Source of the DNA: Rhizoclosmatium globosum
Taxonomy: Eukaryota > Chytridiomycota > Chytridiomycetes > Chytridiales > Chytriomycetaceae
Assembly (NCBI GenBank): GCA_002104985.1
Contig: MCGO01000051.1
Span: 62,001 to 126,000 of the forward strand
Direction of reading: 5' to 3'
Length of the DNA stretch: 64,000 nucleotides
Positions 1 through 12,663 of this stretch are shown piece after piece. Below the pieces are notes generated by a model. It did no database searches. It was not told the DNA's origin and saw only the letters and a list, made by a program, of their open reading frames with translations. Every line of letters starts with the position of its first letter. Within the stretch, counting starts at the first letter, position 1. Made by a program: the position numbers and the translations under genes.

Positions 1-17
1 CACCTACTAATGAGCAG

Positions 18-866
18 CACGACCACCACATCCTCCCCACCAAATTCGAAGGATTAGTATCGTATCGACGGGAAAGGGGCAGACGGACACGATCGTCCGA
101 ACCGCGGCGTCGTCGTTCTTCTCGGCCGGCCAAACAACCGTTTCCCTCACCGATCCCACGTCCAAGGCCACGCTTTCGTACGAGACAACTTCGGACAACA
201 AACTGCAAGTCAATGTCGCCTACAACGACGACGCTCTGGCCTTTTCCTGGGCCTCGGCGACTTCCTTCTTCGGATTCAACACGCCCCCAAAGACAGCCCT
301 CGAAGTAACTATCCCTCAATCAATCACCGACTTTGCCATAAAGGGTTCCGTGGCTCCCTCAACTACCAGGGCCCGGATCTCAAGAAGAACTTTACCGCAG
401 ACTACAACGTCGGTTCAGTCAAGGCCGCTTCTATTAGCGCTGAAAACGTGTCAATCAACACAAATGTCGGCGCTGTCGATCTCGGCCAAGTGACTGCCCG
501 CAACACAGTCACCGTTATCACAAATGTCGGTGCTGTCAGAGCTGATGCCATCAAGGGCTTCAAAGACTTGATCATGCGTGCAGATGTTGGGTCCATTCAG
601 GCGACTTGTACCCTGCAGTGCATGACGCAAATATTGATTTGCAGACTGGTACCGGAAATGTCTTGGTCAGTGTCTTTGGTTTCAAGGGCAAGTTCCAGGC
701 TAGCTCGGGTCTTGGCCCTCTTCGCGTTTCTGGCCCTGCGATTGTTGGTGGCCACAACGTTTCCATCTACACTGGTACTGCTAAGGGTTGGGTTGCCAAG
801 CAGGATTCTTTTGGTTCTTTCAAGGGATACGCTGGTCTTGGTCTCATGAACGTTGCCTTCAACTGA
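18..866 (+). CDS. C-terminal part of an adhesin-like (DUF4097-type) protein, frame broken twice
   Basis: The window opens inside this gene. The readable protein has a repeating beta-strand pattern with 'TNVGAV' and 'NVGSV' units (roughly 400-600) and ends with a glycine-rich stretch closing at the stop at 864-866. This resembles the repetitive DUF4097-like beta-helix proteins of chytrids; that family name is from pattern memory only. The bases before position 18 (TACTAAT followed by GAGCAG) look like a branch point and 3' splice site, so an intron probably ends here. Two one-base losses are needed to keep the frame: near 351-354 (before GSLNYQG) and near 596-602 (before LYPAVHDAN). It may be a pseudogene or contain sequence errors. 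Function unknown; a cell-surface role is a guess. Confidence 0.5.
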
Positions 867-2690
867 TTCCTCTGTTTCTTCTATTCCTTCTACCTCGTTT
901 CCTACTGTGCTACCTCATACAGATATATTTCTTTCTTTCGCTTGCCTCATAAAATATTGCTTTTCAGAAAAGTAAACAAACATCCTTATTGTCTCAGCTT
1001 CACAATACTCTTGTCAAACTTCCAACTCGTACCTCATTCAGTGAAATACCAGCGATTTGTTTGGTTACTAAAGAAAGATAACAGACTGTAACTCGCGGTT
1101 TCAAACCAAATATAGAAGGCAAAGAGAAGTTTATTTGAGCTGGAATTGCGAACGCCTGGAATATACTTTAAAATAGCCATCACGTCTTGGATGTCTTCGC
1201 TTATTGTAGCTGTTCCAGTGTCTGCAGTCAATGTTTTTAATATAAGATAACGCATCCAAAGGTTTGAAAGACTGGAAGCGTTGAATTGACAAACGAAAAT
1301 TCTAACAGCCTGCCCACTTGAAACTGTTAGTTTTAACAACAATTTGCAGTGTCTCAAAACAATGAACAGTAGTAACAATTTTACGTTTATTTTGTCTTGA
1401 GATGCCAATTCAATGGAAGGTCCATGCCCTTGGAGCATATTTTATTGACATTTTGATGTCTCAGCTACTTCCGCATCCTCGTATGTCTTCTGTTTTGCTG
1501 TGTAGCCTGTACAGGCATTTTGCTTGATTTTACGCATACAGCGTTGTCTTAGGCTGGAAGGCTGCAGTGTTATCATAGGAGTCGTGAATCTTTTTGTGAA
1601 CTCAACACTTTTCAATTTTGATATCAAATTACTGAAGTTGTCAAGTAGAAACTACAAATCCTTTATTTCAGTTATTTTTAAGGGGTTGCTGAAATGAAAG
1701 TCTTTTTTTGTTTTTTTGAAACGAGAGTGGGAAGTTAGTTGCCGACTTCAACTTTGATGGGTTTGTTGTTGCAAACTTCGTTTTTGGTAATGGGAGGGAA
1801 GGCGTGTTAGCCAGCTTATATTCCTTTTTTAGTGTTGCCTTTCGCTGATGCCGCCTGTTGGTAACAGAGAGTCGCGTAGCGGCAACAGCTGTGATTGTTT
1901 GCTTCATATTTTGGAATTTGTTTTGGTGGTTTGCTGCATTGTCAGATTTGACACCATCCCGTCGTGTTATTTTCTTCTCGCCAATAACAACTACAACAGA
2001 TTCCTCGTTACCAGTCAAGCAAGTCTACCTATACTGGGTCGCTTCACATCAGACACGCTAGCTTCCGGCTTCGGCGGGGTTTATGGTCCCGATGCCAAAA
2101 GGTTCCCCAGTCTACCTAGAGTGATCAAGCAAGAGGCTACCTAGCACTGAGTCGCTTCACATCAGACACGCTAGCTTCGGCTTCGGCGGGGTTTATGGTC
2201 TCGGCTCTACAAAGGTTCTCAAGCTACTTGCTGATACATGTGTGTGGTGACACTTGTCACTTGGTACACCTGTATAAGCGTCTTCTTTATCATATGTTCC
2301 TGGTACCTATTTTTATGGGATTGGGTATCAGCGTCCACGTCGCACAGGTCGCGAATGAGGCTTCGAATCTTGGGTGCAATTCCCAACTGTGCGATTCACT
2401 TCACAACAGTAATTCATTGAATAATAAAAGCTACTTTTCTATACCGTTCAGTTATACACTTTATTTCAAACTGAAAAGGTTATAAAAAAACGAACAGGCG
2501 CGTTTGCCTTCTCACTCACACACAACACACATCAACTTCCAACACGAATACGCTCACAACACAATCCTTCATCCTACTCCCACACAAGTATGAACACAAT
2601 TCCTTAGCACTTACTTCCTCTAGCCTTCTTTCCACGTCCAATGCATCAACATCCCCCAAAAAACAAAAACAAAAACAATCACTCCTCAAA
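867..2690. other. Gene-poor intergenic region
   Basis: This stretch separates the adhesin-like gene from the 3' end of ataxin-2. Open frames here (for example on the minus strand at 1034-1438 and 1668-2018) are low-complexity, show no recognisable motif and no credible splice structure. The only clear structure is the imperfect tandem repeat at 2013-2229. Confidence 0.5.
2013..2229. repeat. Diverged tandem duplication, period about 113 bp
   Basis: Two copies share the core TCGCTTCACATCAGACACGC followed by a CTAGCTTC and CGGCGGGGTTTATGGT block. The core starts at 2039 in the first copy and 2152 in the second, a 113-bp offset. The flanking AAGCAAG and CTACCTA motifs are also repeated. The copies differ by several substitutions and a few indels, so the duplication is not recent. 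No coding potential is seen. Confidence 0.75.
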
Positions 2691-5600
2691 TTACGCGTCG
2701 GCTTCCTCTCCTGCAGCTTCATCAAACTCTTCCTGACCTTCTACGCCTTCTCCCTCGACTTCTTCTCCACCTTCAATTCCTTCTTCTCCTTGCATTTCAT
2801 GAGGTTGCTGTTGATGTTGCATATGCATAGGCATTTGTTGATGACCTCCCGATGCCATCATGTGCTGTTGCATTTCAGCTTATAATATCATATGTCAGTA
2901 AGTGGACATTTCCGAACGTTCGAAGATTACATACCCATTTGCATTGGATCCGCAGGCCAGCCCATAGGAACCATCATTCCAGGATGAGCGCCATAAAATC
3001 CTTGTGGCGGGTATCCCATCATAGCTGCTTGATGATACATAGCTTCTGGTGGAACACCGGACTGTGGCGACGTCATGTATGGAGGACGTCCATCCGCGCC
3101 TGGAGGTGGAGGACGGTATTGAATCATCTGCGGACCAGCAGATGTTGGGGACGGAGCCTGACCGCCCTGTAATTGCGTTGGTGCAGAGCTTGGAGTTGGG
3201 GGTCCGTTTTTGCCAGCTCCTTGAGGGGGTGGAGGTGGGGCACCAGGACGAGTGTACATTCCGACGGGAACTGCGCCCATTGGGGGAGCACCCATCATCT
3301 GAGGAATCATTGCACCTGGAGGTACTGGATATGGCATCATGTAGGCTCCGGGTGGAATCATTTGTTGTGGAGGAGGACCATATCCAGGACGGGCGACCAT
3401 AGGCTATTTCACAACGGGAGTTAGTGCTTGTTATTATTGCGAATATTTTAACTTACCCTATATGGAACGCCAGGTATGGAACGCCTTGAACAGGATAAAA
3501 GTATGGCTGGTTAGGATCCATAGGTGGCGGTGGGTAGCTTCCATCTTCATAAGGTTGTCCATAGGGCGGTCGGTAGTTTTGAGGGTAGCCGTAACCTGCG
3601 AAATTAGTTAGAACAATATGAAAAGGTCAGCAGTCCAAGCTTACCAGTCTTTTGGTAGTTTTTGTTATACCCTCCTCCAGAATTGTTTCGCATTTGTTGC
3701 TTTGGTGGACCACCTGTGATTGAACCAGAACGTTGCTAAAAAAAGCATCAGAAGTCACAAGGCGAGGTAGGATGAAGGTACCTTATCGTAGGGAAGATTT
3801 TGATTTTGTTGAATTGGAGAAGCGCCACCAGGAGTGAACTCAACGGCAGACAAGTTGAATTTGAATTTTTTTCACCAGCAGCTGTTGATGCTTCAGTAGT
3901 GGCTGCCGTTGTAGAAGCCGGACCTGCGTTTGAGGAAGCTGTCCGAGGTGGAGCAGCGCCAGTAGGAGCAGTTGGTGGAGAAACTTCCGAAACACTTCGA
4001 TCATTCGGGACAGAGGTAGGACGTGGTTTAGTGGTTGAAACAGGCGCTTCCTCAGTTTCAGGACTCTTTTTGATGATTTCTTTCAGCTCATTCGGAAACG
4101 GCATTGGCAACTTAAATGAGTTACTGAAAGCTCGCAATTCATTCAACATTTCTGGTTTAGGTTTGGTAATCATTTCGCGCAGTGGTTTCTTCATTTGTTT
4201 GCGCTCATTGACAGCGAACATTTGGAACTTTTGGAATGTGTCGCCAACGGGATCACGAGTTTGTGGAATGTTTGGCAAGTCCTTCAAAAAACAATTCAGT
4301 CAGTTTTGTGTCATAATGAAAGATGAAAAATCTAACCTTGATCGGCAACTGTTTTAATAATTCTTCTCTGCGAGCAGTTCCAGCTTTAGCAGCAGTTGCA
4401 GGAGACGAGGGAGTTGCAGCCTTTGCGTCAACAGCTGGAACGTTGTTTACGGATTTTGCCGCATTTGATGGAACCGATGCAGTCGCAGAAGCAGATCCCG
4501 AAGGAGACTTTGAACGCGTAACAGGGGCAGGAATGGGCATGGACTTCGTAGATGCCGGAGCAGTTTGTAAGGAGGCTGGAATCGGGTTCTCATTCTTGGC
4601 GGTCGAGACGGCAATGTCAGGCTTTTTGGAAGCAGCTGCAGTAGGGGCTGGCGCACGGGCACGAGCACCGGGAGGGACGTAGACGTTTTCTGGGTTTTCC
4701 GATTTACGAAGAACAGACGAATATTTGTCTTCTTCGTTAACATTGTCTTGAGCAGTAATAATATTACGTTCTTCAAGCATATGAATATTGTCAGTCTGAT
4801 TTTTAGGTTAGTTTGGCTTCTGAAGTGTCAACAAGAAGAAGTCGCGTACATCACGGAATCCAGATTCAATTTCTCTCGCCAATCGAGCAGCCTCAGCTTC
4901 TTTGCGTTTGAATGCAGGATCGCTCTTGTCGATTACGGTAGTGTACATTTCTTCCTTGAAATCAGTTTCAACTCCAAACAATGATTCGTTGGTGGCGAAC
5001 TGATCCCACTTTTCTCCAGTAAGACCATTTTCTTCAAGCGACATTGTGTTATCGACTTCGTCAGTTGACCATTGGACAAGTTCGCGTTCACGGCCAAATT
5101 CTCCAACACGAGAACCAATGGCGGAATCAGTTTGGAATCCACCTAAAGAAGTATCGTGTTTAGGATACACAAGCGACAAGAGGATATTCACCTCTTGATG
5201 CAGGCTCGGCTTTTGTTTCAGCTACCTCAAGGCCAGCCACAGACAATGTGATCAAGTCATTTGGCAGAATCAAAAGAGAAGGAATCACGGTTGCACTAGG
5301 CTTTCCGTCCACCAATTGTCGCGCCATTCCAAGAGATACGCCCAAATCAGGCAAGGCAGTCGCTGTATGCAAGATTCCTTCGAATGTCAAGTTTCCTTTG
5401 ACTTTGACGGTGACTTTCGAGCCCTAATAAACAAATTAATCACACAAATTACGACAAATTACAACATACCACCATATGCATAAGAAGGTAATAGATGCGG
5501 TCCAGTTGTTCGTTTGGAGGTGCAGGTTGAGTATGCGGCTTCGCGCCGTTATGGCTCAAGGCTGAAGGAGGTCTCGAGTCGCTTTTGACTGAGGCTGGAG

Positions 5601-5871
5601 GACCATTACCCCACTTTCCTTTCCTATGAGTGTTTGAGGATGGTAAATTGCCTCGGTGTCAATAGAAGTCACGGACTCACACTTGAACTCCGTCATTCGA
5701 TCCAGTTGGTCCAGAACCTCTTCCAGCACCACCAACAGTACCAGCACTGTTATTGTTTCCCCCTCTGTACCCGCCCCGTCCACCACCGCGACCCCCACGG
5801 TACGCCTGCTGCTGCGGTTGGTTGCCAGCGCCGGCTCTGTTCCCGTTTCCGTTTCCGCTGGTGCTCATCAT
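2691..5871 (-). CDS. PBP1: Ataxin-2 / Pbp1-family RNA-binding protein
   Basis: Ten exons (minus strand): 5681-5871, 5470-5623, 5192-5423, 4850-5142, 4337-4795, 3782-4281, 3645-3735, 3457-3595, 2935-3403, 2691-2878; about 905 residues. Order: Gly/Arg-rich N-terminus (RGG-like), Lsm domain (YYLLMHMVGSKVTVKVKG), LsmAD domain (GGFQTDSAIG ... WDQFATNESLFGV), Ser/Pro-rich linker, a PAM2 motif (FNLSAVEFTP) for binding poly(A)-binding protein, and a Pro/Met/Gln-rich tail ending in an acidic stretch. Ataxin-2/Pbp1 acts in cytoplasmic mRNA stability, stress granules and, in yeast, TORC1 control. Two one-base losses are needed: in the T7 run at 3866-3872 (the PAM2 motif appears only with one more base) and at the GG of 3473-3474. 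All other junctions are in phase. The start is the first of two adjacent ATGs. Confidence 0.9.
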
Positions 5872-6476
5872 GAAGAATTCAAATTGAGTGCTGAAAACAG
5901 GTGATAAACTAGATGGAAGGAGCCTGTTAGGATGGTAAGAGAGGGAAGCCCAGCACCAAACCTTCAAATTGAACGACAAATGACTGAGAGCAGTTCTCCA
6001 GTAAACAATTGTAAAAAGAAGAGGTTGGAAGCTCTTGAAATTCGGAGACCTTTCAATTCAAATGGCGTAAATGGTGGTGGGGGTGAGTGTTAGATTGGAG
6101 AGGCAACCGGGTCCCAATGCGAGTGAGTGATCCGCTTCCAGTTGTTTGATTCGAAATAATACTTTGTGTTTTCGAGCGAGGTGGTTCCAGTGTCCTTCGA
6201 AGTTGCAGAGCTGTCAAACAAGCATCTCATTGACGACCCATCCATCCAATCTGCTCTTGAATCTCCGACAATATCTCGAAACCGAAGTCCATTGATTCAT
6301 CTCTTCATAGGGTACATAATGACAAGACAATCACCTGCAAAGCAAAGCCAAAAGGTGTCGAAGGTCTTCCAACGATTTTTCTTGTGAGCCCTATCACACT
6401 CCTCAACTCTAGTTCAGGGATTTGCAAAGGCTTAATGAACGAATATGCATTTATTTTATTATAGCAATAAACCTCA
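5872..6476. other. Intergenic region upstream of ataxin-2
   Basis: This 605-bp gap lies between the ataxin-2 start and the 3' end of the NEO1-like gene, both on the minus strand, so it should hold the ataxin-2 promoter and the NEO1-like 3' UTR. I see no conserved coding segment, RNA gene or clear regulatory motif. Confidence 0.4.
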
Positions 6477-9400
6477 TCAATCCATGATTTTGGTGTATGA
6501 TGGTGGATTCAGTTTTCTGTTCACCAGCTTCATTGCATACAAAGGAAGTGCAGACACGGCTGTTATCACAAGAACCTTCCATACAAAATTCCATGTCAAA
6601 ATGAATGCCATGTCTAGTGTTAAATGTCGTTAATCGCCTCAATAATGATGTGTCGAACGAAGATGCTCACCAAAATCTGTCGTTAAAATCCACATACTCC
6701 CAATATACACCAAAACAGTGACAATTTCCGAATATATCATCCAAGGATGCCAAGTGTTGATCTCGAATGCCACCATCAGCAGTTCATTGAAGATGAGAGA
6801 TGTGAACGATATCGACACAATGTTGACAAACTCAGTTTCGAATAGCATCAAACTAAGGAGCATAATCGCACCTCCTTGATACACGCTGATCGTGAGCCAG
6901 GTAAAGAAGGTTCGATACGACAGAGAACGTCCCTATTCAAGTTGGGTTTGAGATTTCCTATTTGAGATTTCCTGTTTTTCATTCCACCGTGATTACCTTC
7001 CGCAAATCTTTGTACAGTTCAGGATACAACAATGCCATATCTTCTGACAAGTCTCTGTCTAAAACGAGAGAGAAAACTGGCGCCATCGTGTAAGCCGTTG
7101 CGTATCCCACCAAAAGCAGACCCTGGCAAACAAATTAGAGGTGAGTTTAAATAGATTTGAGATTCGACTCACTTGGTATAATGGAATCGGGGCGTAATAA
7201 AAGATGGCCGAAAAGACGGCTTGCATTACTGAAATAATCAATCCTCGATGAAACACAAACTGCCCAAGTTTCGCTGACCGTTTATCTGCACGAAATCTGT
7301 CAATAAGACTATGGAGCCATCAATTAGACTTACAGCTGTTTCTGCCGTGCCATAGTAATAACTTGGTTAAATAACTGAACTGTGTCACCGAAAAGTCTGC
7401 GGCCAATGACGCCTGCTTTCCCTCTTTTCCCACAATCCCAACTCCCACATCGGCGGCTTGAATCATACTGACGTCGTTACCTCCATCACCGATTGCACAA
7501 ACACGCCCTTTTGTCGTAGCTGCCCGAATCATGTACGTCATATCGGCCTTTTGCGTTGGAGAACATCGACAACATATAACAACAGAAAGGAGCAATGCCG
7601 TTGAGATGAATGCCGCCTTGTGATGTGTTGTGAAAGTATGTAGTGACTCGCCGTCAATAATCAAAGCCAAGTCTGTACGATTTCGGAGTAAATCAAGCTC
7701 ATCCAGAGCTGCTATCGGATCTGTCACTGTTTCGAGGAATGAGTTTCTTAAAATTGAAACAAAATACCACATACTTTTCGAAATGATATGAATTCCCTGA
7801 TTCCGCGCAACTAATTTACTACTGACCGCAATACACTGCGCAGTCTCAATCTTGTCTCCCGTGAGCATCCAAATCTTGAGTCCAGCATTTCGAAGCAACT
7901 CCAAAGTCAGTTTCACATCTTCTTGGAGTTTGTCCTCCACACCAGTCAAGCCCAACAGCTCCAAATCGTGCTCAATCTTTCGCAAAGCATTCCGTACTTT
8001 ATCCCCACGCGCAGCCGTAACATCTACAAGAGCCTCCGTGTAAATTTGATCAAAAGACCGAAATTCATCTTCGGTAAGGCGGCGACGTGCAATGACAAGA
8101 GTTCGGAGTCCTTCTCGAGCCATATTTCCACACTCTTCTTCAAGCCAATCGTTATATCGAACGAGTGGAGCCATCACTCCGTCAGCTCCCTTCACAAAGA
8201 ACCAAATTTCATGTGTCGCTTCATCTCGCAGAATGATCCCCATTCGCTTTGATTCAGACGTGAAAGGGAAAGTGTGCAATATTTTGTAGGACAAGATTTT
8301 CGGTAGCAGTGGCGCGGAAGTGTGCGTAGGTGACGAAGAAAGAGGAGAAATGAGTTGTTGCACATTTTGGGACCAGCCACTTGAGGCTGGTTCCGGTCGA
8401 ATAGAATCAAGATGAAGATGAATGTGTGTCAATGAGCGATGATGAAGAGAAAGACCGACTTGCGCCGTCCATTTGACGATCGCGACTTCGTCAGGCGACG
8501 AAGCCTGATACTCTACACCGCCATCATCGGCCAAAACAGGCGTTACCTGAGAAAAATCAGACACAGGTTATTTTGGATATGAACACTTACATTATGGCAT
8601 AATCCCAGAGCAAACACGATGTCCCTCACTCTAACACCAATATCTCTACCTTTTCCTGCTGTAGAATCACCTCCAGCTCCTTCTCTTACAACCCTCCTTA
8701 CTTCCGTCATACCTTCTTCTCCAGCAAAAGCCATAGTTCCCATATGTAGCTTCTTCAATTCCATTTCATTTCTTGTCAGAGTCCCAGTTTTGTCAGTGAG
8801 CAAATAACCGACCCGTCCAAGCTCTTCGGGAATCGTACTCGTCCGCACAACTGTACCTTTAATATCTTGATCTGCCATAATCTGCCGTGAATACACAGTC
8901 TTCCCCATATCAAGATTCACACGAAGGGAAATAGGGATAATAGAGGAGAAAAGAATCAAGAATCGGAAAGTAGTAACAGCCCAAGCCCCTTTAAAGCCGT
9001 CAAGCGCGACGAGGAGAAGAGAGAGAAGGAGGGACACAATAGCGAGAATTTTGGATAAGCGGTTGATTTCAAGGTCAAGAAGTCCAACTTTTTGTGGCGG
9101 AAATGATGTGTTCAGGACAGCCCTGGTTTCAGGGCCCGTATAGAGAATCAGAGCTGTCAGGATGCCGGGGGAAGCAACAACCGTATTCGCCCACAATGTG
9201 TTTTCAATAGTGAGAGGTTCTTTTTGAGGTGCAGTCGCAGAAGAAAATGTTCCAAGAAACGTGTGGATATCTTTTGAGGGCTTTTCGGCATAGACTGAGG
9301 CAGGATAAGAGACGAGTGACGAGAGATTCGGGAGACGTTGAGTTGTTGGCACTGCGATTCGCATTTTCCAGTCAGTTTCTCCATCGAGTTGATCAGTGCG

Positions 9401-10260
9401 GATAAAACATGTTCCAGACGCGTCAGATGTTTTCAGGAGGATGCAGTCTGCAGGAACCTGGAGGAAAGGAATGTGTGAGTTGCGTTTCGGTATGAAGAAG
9501 ACGAATTCCAACTAATAGCTCCGAACAACAAAGGCTTTTTTGATAGCGTCTCACTTCACTCATTTGATTTACTCACACGTTGATCCTTTTCCAGTAATAT
9601 TAAATCACCAACTTGAAGGTCTGCCGACTTAACCCATTCAAATGCGTTGTCTCCATCTTCTAAATATTCAAGTTCTTCTATGTCAGTGTTTACTCGTTTG
9701 TATAGAGCAGAATTCGCCTCTGTGTCCCTTCGCATCCGTTCCAAATCATCCGCCGCCTCTTTGCCGAGAGTAACCAGCAAGACAAACGCTAAAGGTGCAA
9801 TGTACGAGAACAATAGACCAATTTTGAATGCAGGAATGAACTGAGACAGTGCAATCACAAGAAAGTAAAGGTTGAAGAAGAACTTGAACTGCTCATAGAG
9901 GACGGTCGGTAAGAACGAGATTGCGTTGTATTTTTGGTTTCGCGTAATGTTTTGAGGGTATTGAGCGAGCGGATCAGGCGTTGACCATGAGACTGAGCGG
10001 GGAGAGAGCGATGCTTTCTGGCGACCAAATGCGTCCACCACAGTTCGCCAAAGAGCGGCGGCGGATAGTTTGACCGAGGAAGCTTTTCGCCGAACTTTGC
10101 GAGTACGGCTTTTCGACACGGACGAGGCGGCGGACGGCGCCGGCGACTCAAACCCAACTTCGGGCTGCGACGTCGATCTCCGCCGCATCAGCGTCGGGCT
10201 TGATGTTGCCTCGTCGTCGCGGAGTTGCCGATACTTGGACATTGGCGTCAAAGGGGTCAT
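6477..10260 (-). CDS. NEO1: P4-ATPase of the Neo1/ATP9 class (phospholipid flippase)
   Basis: Eight exons, all phases consistent: 9577-10260, 8591-9457, 7775-8546, 7334-7726, 7173-7285, 6997-7122, 6671-6932, 6477-6613; 1,117 residues. P4 hallmarks: PISL in TM4 (about residue 404), the phosphorylated aspartate in DKTGTLTRN (about D450), [10 protein letters not shown] in the actuator region, and [19 protein letters not shown] with WHGRNSYKRSAKL, a form typical of Neo1/ATP9 rather than Drs2 or Dnf. The N-terminal cytosolic region (about 100 residues) is Ser/Arg-rich and variable. The C-terminus (AVSALPLY, then PPSYTKIMD) is in the small last exon. Neo1/ATP9 flippases are essential Golgi/endosomal enzymes in yeast that keep phosphatidylethanolamine and phosphatidylserine on the cytosolic leaflet and usually act without a Cdc50 subunit. 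Confidence 0.95.
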
Positions 10261-10606
10261 TTAGCCGTTGTTTGGAAACAAAATGGAACCCACGCGAAAT
10301 CAATAAAATAAGAGCAACTTACTCACTGTTTCTTGCAGAAGTAAGTAACAAGTAACTCAAAAAAAGAACGCAAATTTCCCATCACTTAAAGTCGAGTATA
10401 GCATTTAATTCAGCTTCGTTCTTGAAACAATCGTTTTGATCGTTTTTCATCCATTCTCCTCCTGTTAACGTCCACATCAATAAAGTTCTTTCATCCTCGC
10501 TTCCTTTTTCGAATACTTCCGCTTCTCCTTATCTTTGTTCAGTACTGAAAATATGTGAAACAACAGAAATTTTCATTGCAATTTTCTTACTCACACAGCC
10601 CAATCA
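10261..10606. promoter_or_regulatory. Shared divergent promoter region (NEO1-like gene and glycosyltransferase)
   Basis: 346 bp separate the divergent start codons of the NEO1-like gene (minus) and the glycosyltransferase (plus). Both promoters must lie here. The sequence is AT-rich; no specific factor site can be supported. Confidence 0.4.
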
Positions 10607-11962
10607 ATGCGATCTGCAAAGTCCCGTGTTCTTTCAGCCTTTCTCACTTTTGTTCTAATCGGTTATGGGCTTTTCAGCCTACGAAACGAATCGGGAAAGC
10701 CGTCACAATCACATCAAACTTTGATTGAGTTGGAGGGTGCCGCAACTTCAAGCCACAACTTCATCGTCAATGAAACCAACTACATCATACCCAGAAATGG
10801 ACCGACGTTTTCAATGTCTGATCTTCTCGAACTCTGTCATAACGGATACTTGGGAAAGACTGAACTCACTATAACAGCAACCTTCGCTTTAATTGATCCC
10901 AATCAAAGAAAAACTGACTACCTGAACACTTGCCATCCAATCGAAATCTCGACGTCACAAGGCGGTCGAAGTATGGGCCACTGCTCAGACTTTGCGTTGT
11001 ATATAAAGCACGGTGGGGGGCGATTGAGTTCTGACCAGCATGACAGCGAAACCTTCAAGATCAAAGCAAAACACTGTCCGAAATCAATGTACATTCACGG
11101 TGAATACCCGATTTGGTCCCTTCTAGATCTGCCCATCAAGAACCTATGGTTACCAAACATTGAGCAAGTCAATGGCGAAGGGTTGGCAAAAGTTATAAAC
11201 TACAAGGCTATCCTTTGCAAGACCAGAGTCACTTGTATGGCATTTGAGAAGCACTTCAAGCAGTTGAACTTAAAAACTCCGAAAACAATTTTCATGTCCC
11301 ATTCATCACCAGACACTCGTGCAAATGCAATTGAGGTCCTGGGAGAGTCTACAGTCAGGAACATGACACAAGACTTCAACAAATTTATACATTTGTATGG
11401 TGGAAGTGGCCGTAAATCAACAATGCAAGTGTTGCAATGCTGGCGTCGTCATCCATCCTGGCCAACCCTTACTGTAATTGGCGAACGATCTGTCGCAAAC
11501 ATCAAGAAAGAGCTATGGTTCGGATACGTTCCCTCAAATGTCCACATTCTTGAACACCTGCCAATTCGTAATTTGCGAGAAAAACAGTTATCGAATGGAG
11601 TCCATATCTGCCCATCCTCTCAAGAAGGATACGGCCATTACATCAACGAAGCAAGAGCTCTGGGTGCTCTTGTACTTACAACGAATCATCCTCCAATGAA
11701 TGAATTCGTGGATGACGGTGTCAGTGGAATTTTACTGAAAAGCTCAAAAGTCGCCGCGGAAGGGTATCAAGCTCTTGCGCCGTATTTCATATCTCCTGTT
11801 CACGTATCTTCTGGAAGCATTTGTGACGGAATCAAACGAGTTATGAAAATGAGTTTAGAAGAGAGGAGGCGTATGGGGAAATTGGCGAGAGAGAGGTATG
11901 AATCTGATGATGTTCTTGTTGCAGAGAATATCAAGAAACTTGTGTATAGCATGGCTGAATAA
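10607..11962 (+). CDS. Putative type II membrane GT-B glycosyltransferase
   Basis: Single exon, 451 residues. A short basic N-terminus (MRSAKSR) is followed by one hydrophobic segment (about residues 8-24, FLTFVLIGYGLF) and no obvious cleavage site, so a signal-anchored Golgi/ER protein facing the lumen is likely. The C-terminal half has the GT-B acceptor motif EGYGHYINEA, an E-x7-E pattern as in GT1/GT4-type retaining enzymes, followed by a GALVLTTNHPP nucleotide-sugar-site-like stretch and a helical tail. Donor and acceptor cannot be predicted. No introns, unlike most neighbours. It is transcribed away from the NEO1-like gene. Confidence 0.75.
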   Translation: MRSAKSRVLSAFLTFVLIGYGLFSLRNESGKPSQSHQTLIELEGAATSSHNFIVNETNYIIPRNGPTFSMSDLLELCHNGYLGKTELTITATFALIDPNQRKTDYLNTCHPIEISTSQGGRSMGHCSDFALYIKHGGGRLSSDQHDSETFKIKAKHCPKSMYIHGEYPIWSLLDLPIKNLWLPNIEQVNGEGLAKVINYKAILCKTRVTCMAFEKHFKQLNLKTPKTIFMSHSSPDTRANAIEVLGESTVRNMTQDFNKFIHLYGGSGRKSTMQVLQCWRRHPSWPTLTVIGERSVANIKKELWFGYVPSNVHILEHLPIRNLREKQLSNGVHICPSSQEGYGHYINEARALGALVLTTNHPPMNEFVDDGVSGILLKSSKVAAEGYQALAPYFISPVHVSSGSICDGIKRVMKMSLEERRRMGKLARERYESDDVLVAENIKKLVYSMAE

Positions 11963-12069
11963 ATACATCACCCTCATTAACTTGGTTTGAAAACAAAGCC
12001 AAACCCATTTTTCAGAGGTAACCGACAATGCGAGTTCATAACGACAAGAGATTTACATTTTGACATAGG

Positions 12070-12613
12070 ATGACATTCCACCTATGGTCTTCAAAAGCCG
12101 CTTCAAAAGAGGATGCAGGCTCAACGGCGTACCAAACCTATCAAGTGAACTTCCCAGGAACCTATACCCTCCTCGCCCAGATATTTTGGGGAGTTTCGGC
12201 TGGAGAATTTGTTGTGCTATGTATTCTAATTTGGCACGATTTAAAACGAACTAACTTCAGTAAACCAATACGAACGGTTTTGAGTGGAGTCAATATTCCC
12301 ATCGTCGCGATGATGCTATCGTACCCCAAGTGAAGCAAACGTGACCTTTGATAACTTGCCAAATTGGTACACGAGTATGTATATCCAGGACCTTGGGCCG
12401 TTGGTGTACTTTGCGTTACAGCTCGCAATGAAGTTGTCGTTGCATATTGAAGAACTGAACCGCAAAGAAGCAAACAAAAGCACTGTTGCAAAAGCAAGGC
12501 AAGTTTCTTATGCCCGAAACAAGGTTTTGAGTACCGGTACTGAAAGCCAGAGTCATGGGCAAAGCCAGAGTCAAAGTCAGACACGCGGGGGCACCAATGA
12601 ATCAATTGCATAG
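12070..12613 (+). CDS. Small multi-pass membrane protein of unknown function, one frame break
   Basis: The first frame (12070-12333) reads MTFHLWSSKAASKED and contains a hydrophobic segment (TYTLLAQIFWGVSAGEFVVL) and a second (VLSGVNIPIVAMMLS). The next frame (about 12327-12613) continues with SEANVTFDNLPNWYTSMYIQ, a third hydrophobic segment (PLVYFALQLAMKLSL) and a Ser/Gln-rich tail (SQSHGQSQSQSQ). No intron can be placed in between; a one-base indel near 12326-12332 (TACCCC) joins the halves into about 180 residues. I do not recognise the family. It is convergent with the sirtuin gene, 50 bp away. Confidence 0.45.
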
Positions 12614-12663
12614 GAATTAACATGTTTTCATTTAGTCAAATTTGCTTTTTATATAAATATACA

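Noticed and set aside
1034..2018. Three minus-strand open frames near the left end
   Set aside because: They are low-complexity with no domain, splice logic or good start context.
2330..2400. Possible tRNA gene
   Set aside because: A CTTCGAATC stretch looks like a T-loop at first, but no cloverleaf with acceptor and anticodon stems can be drawn.
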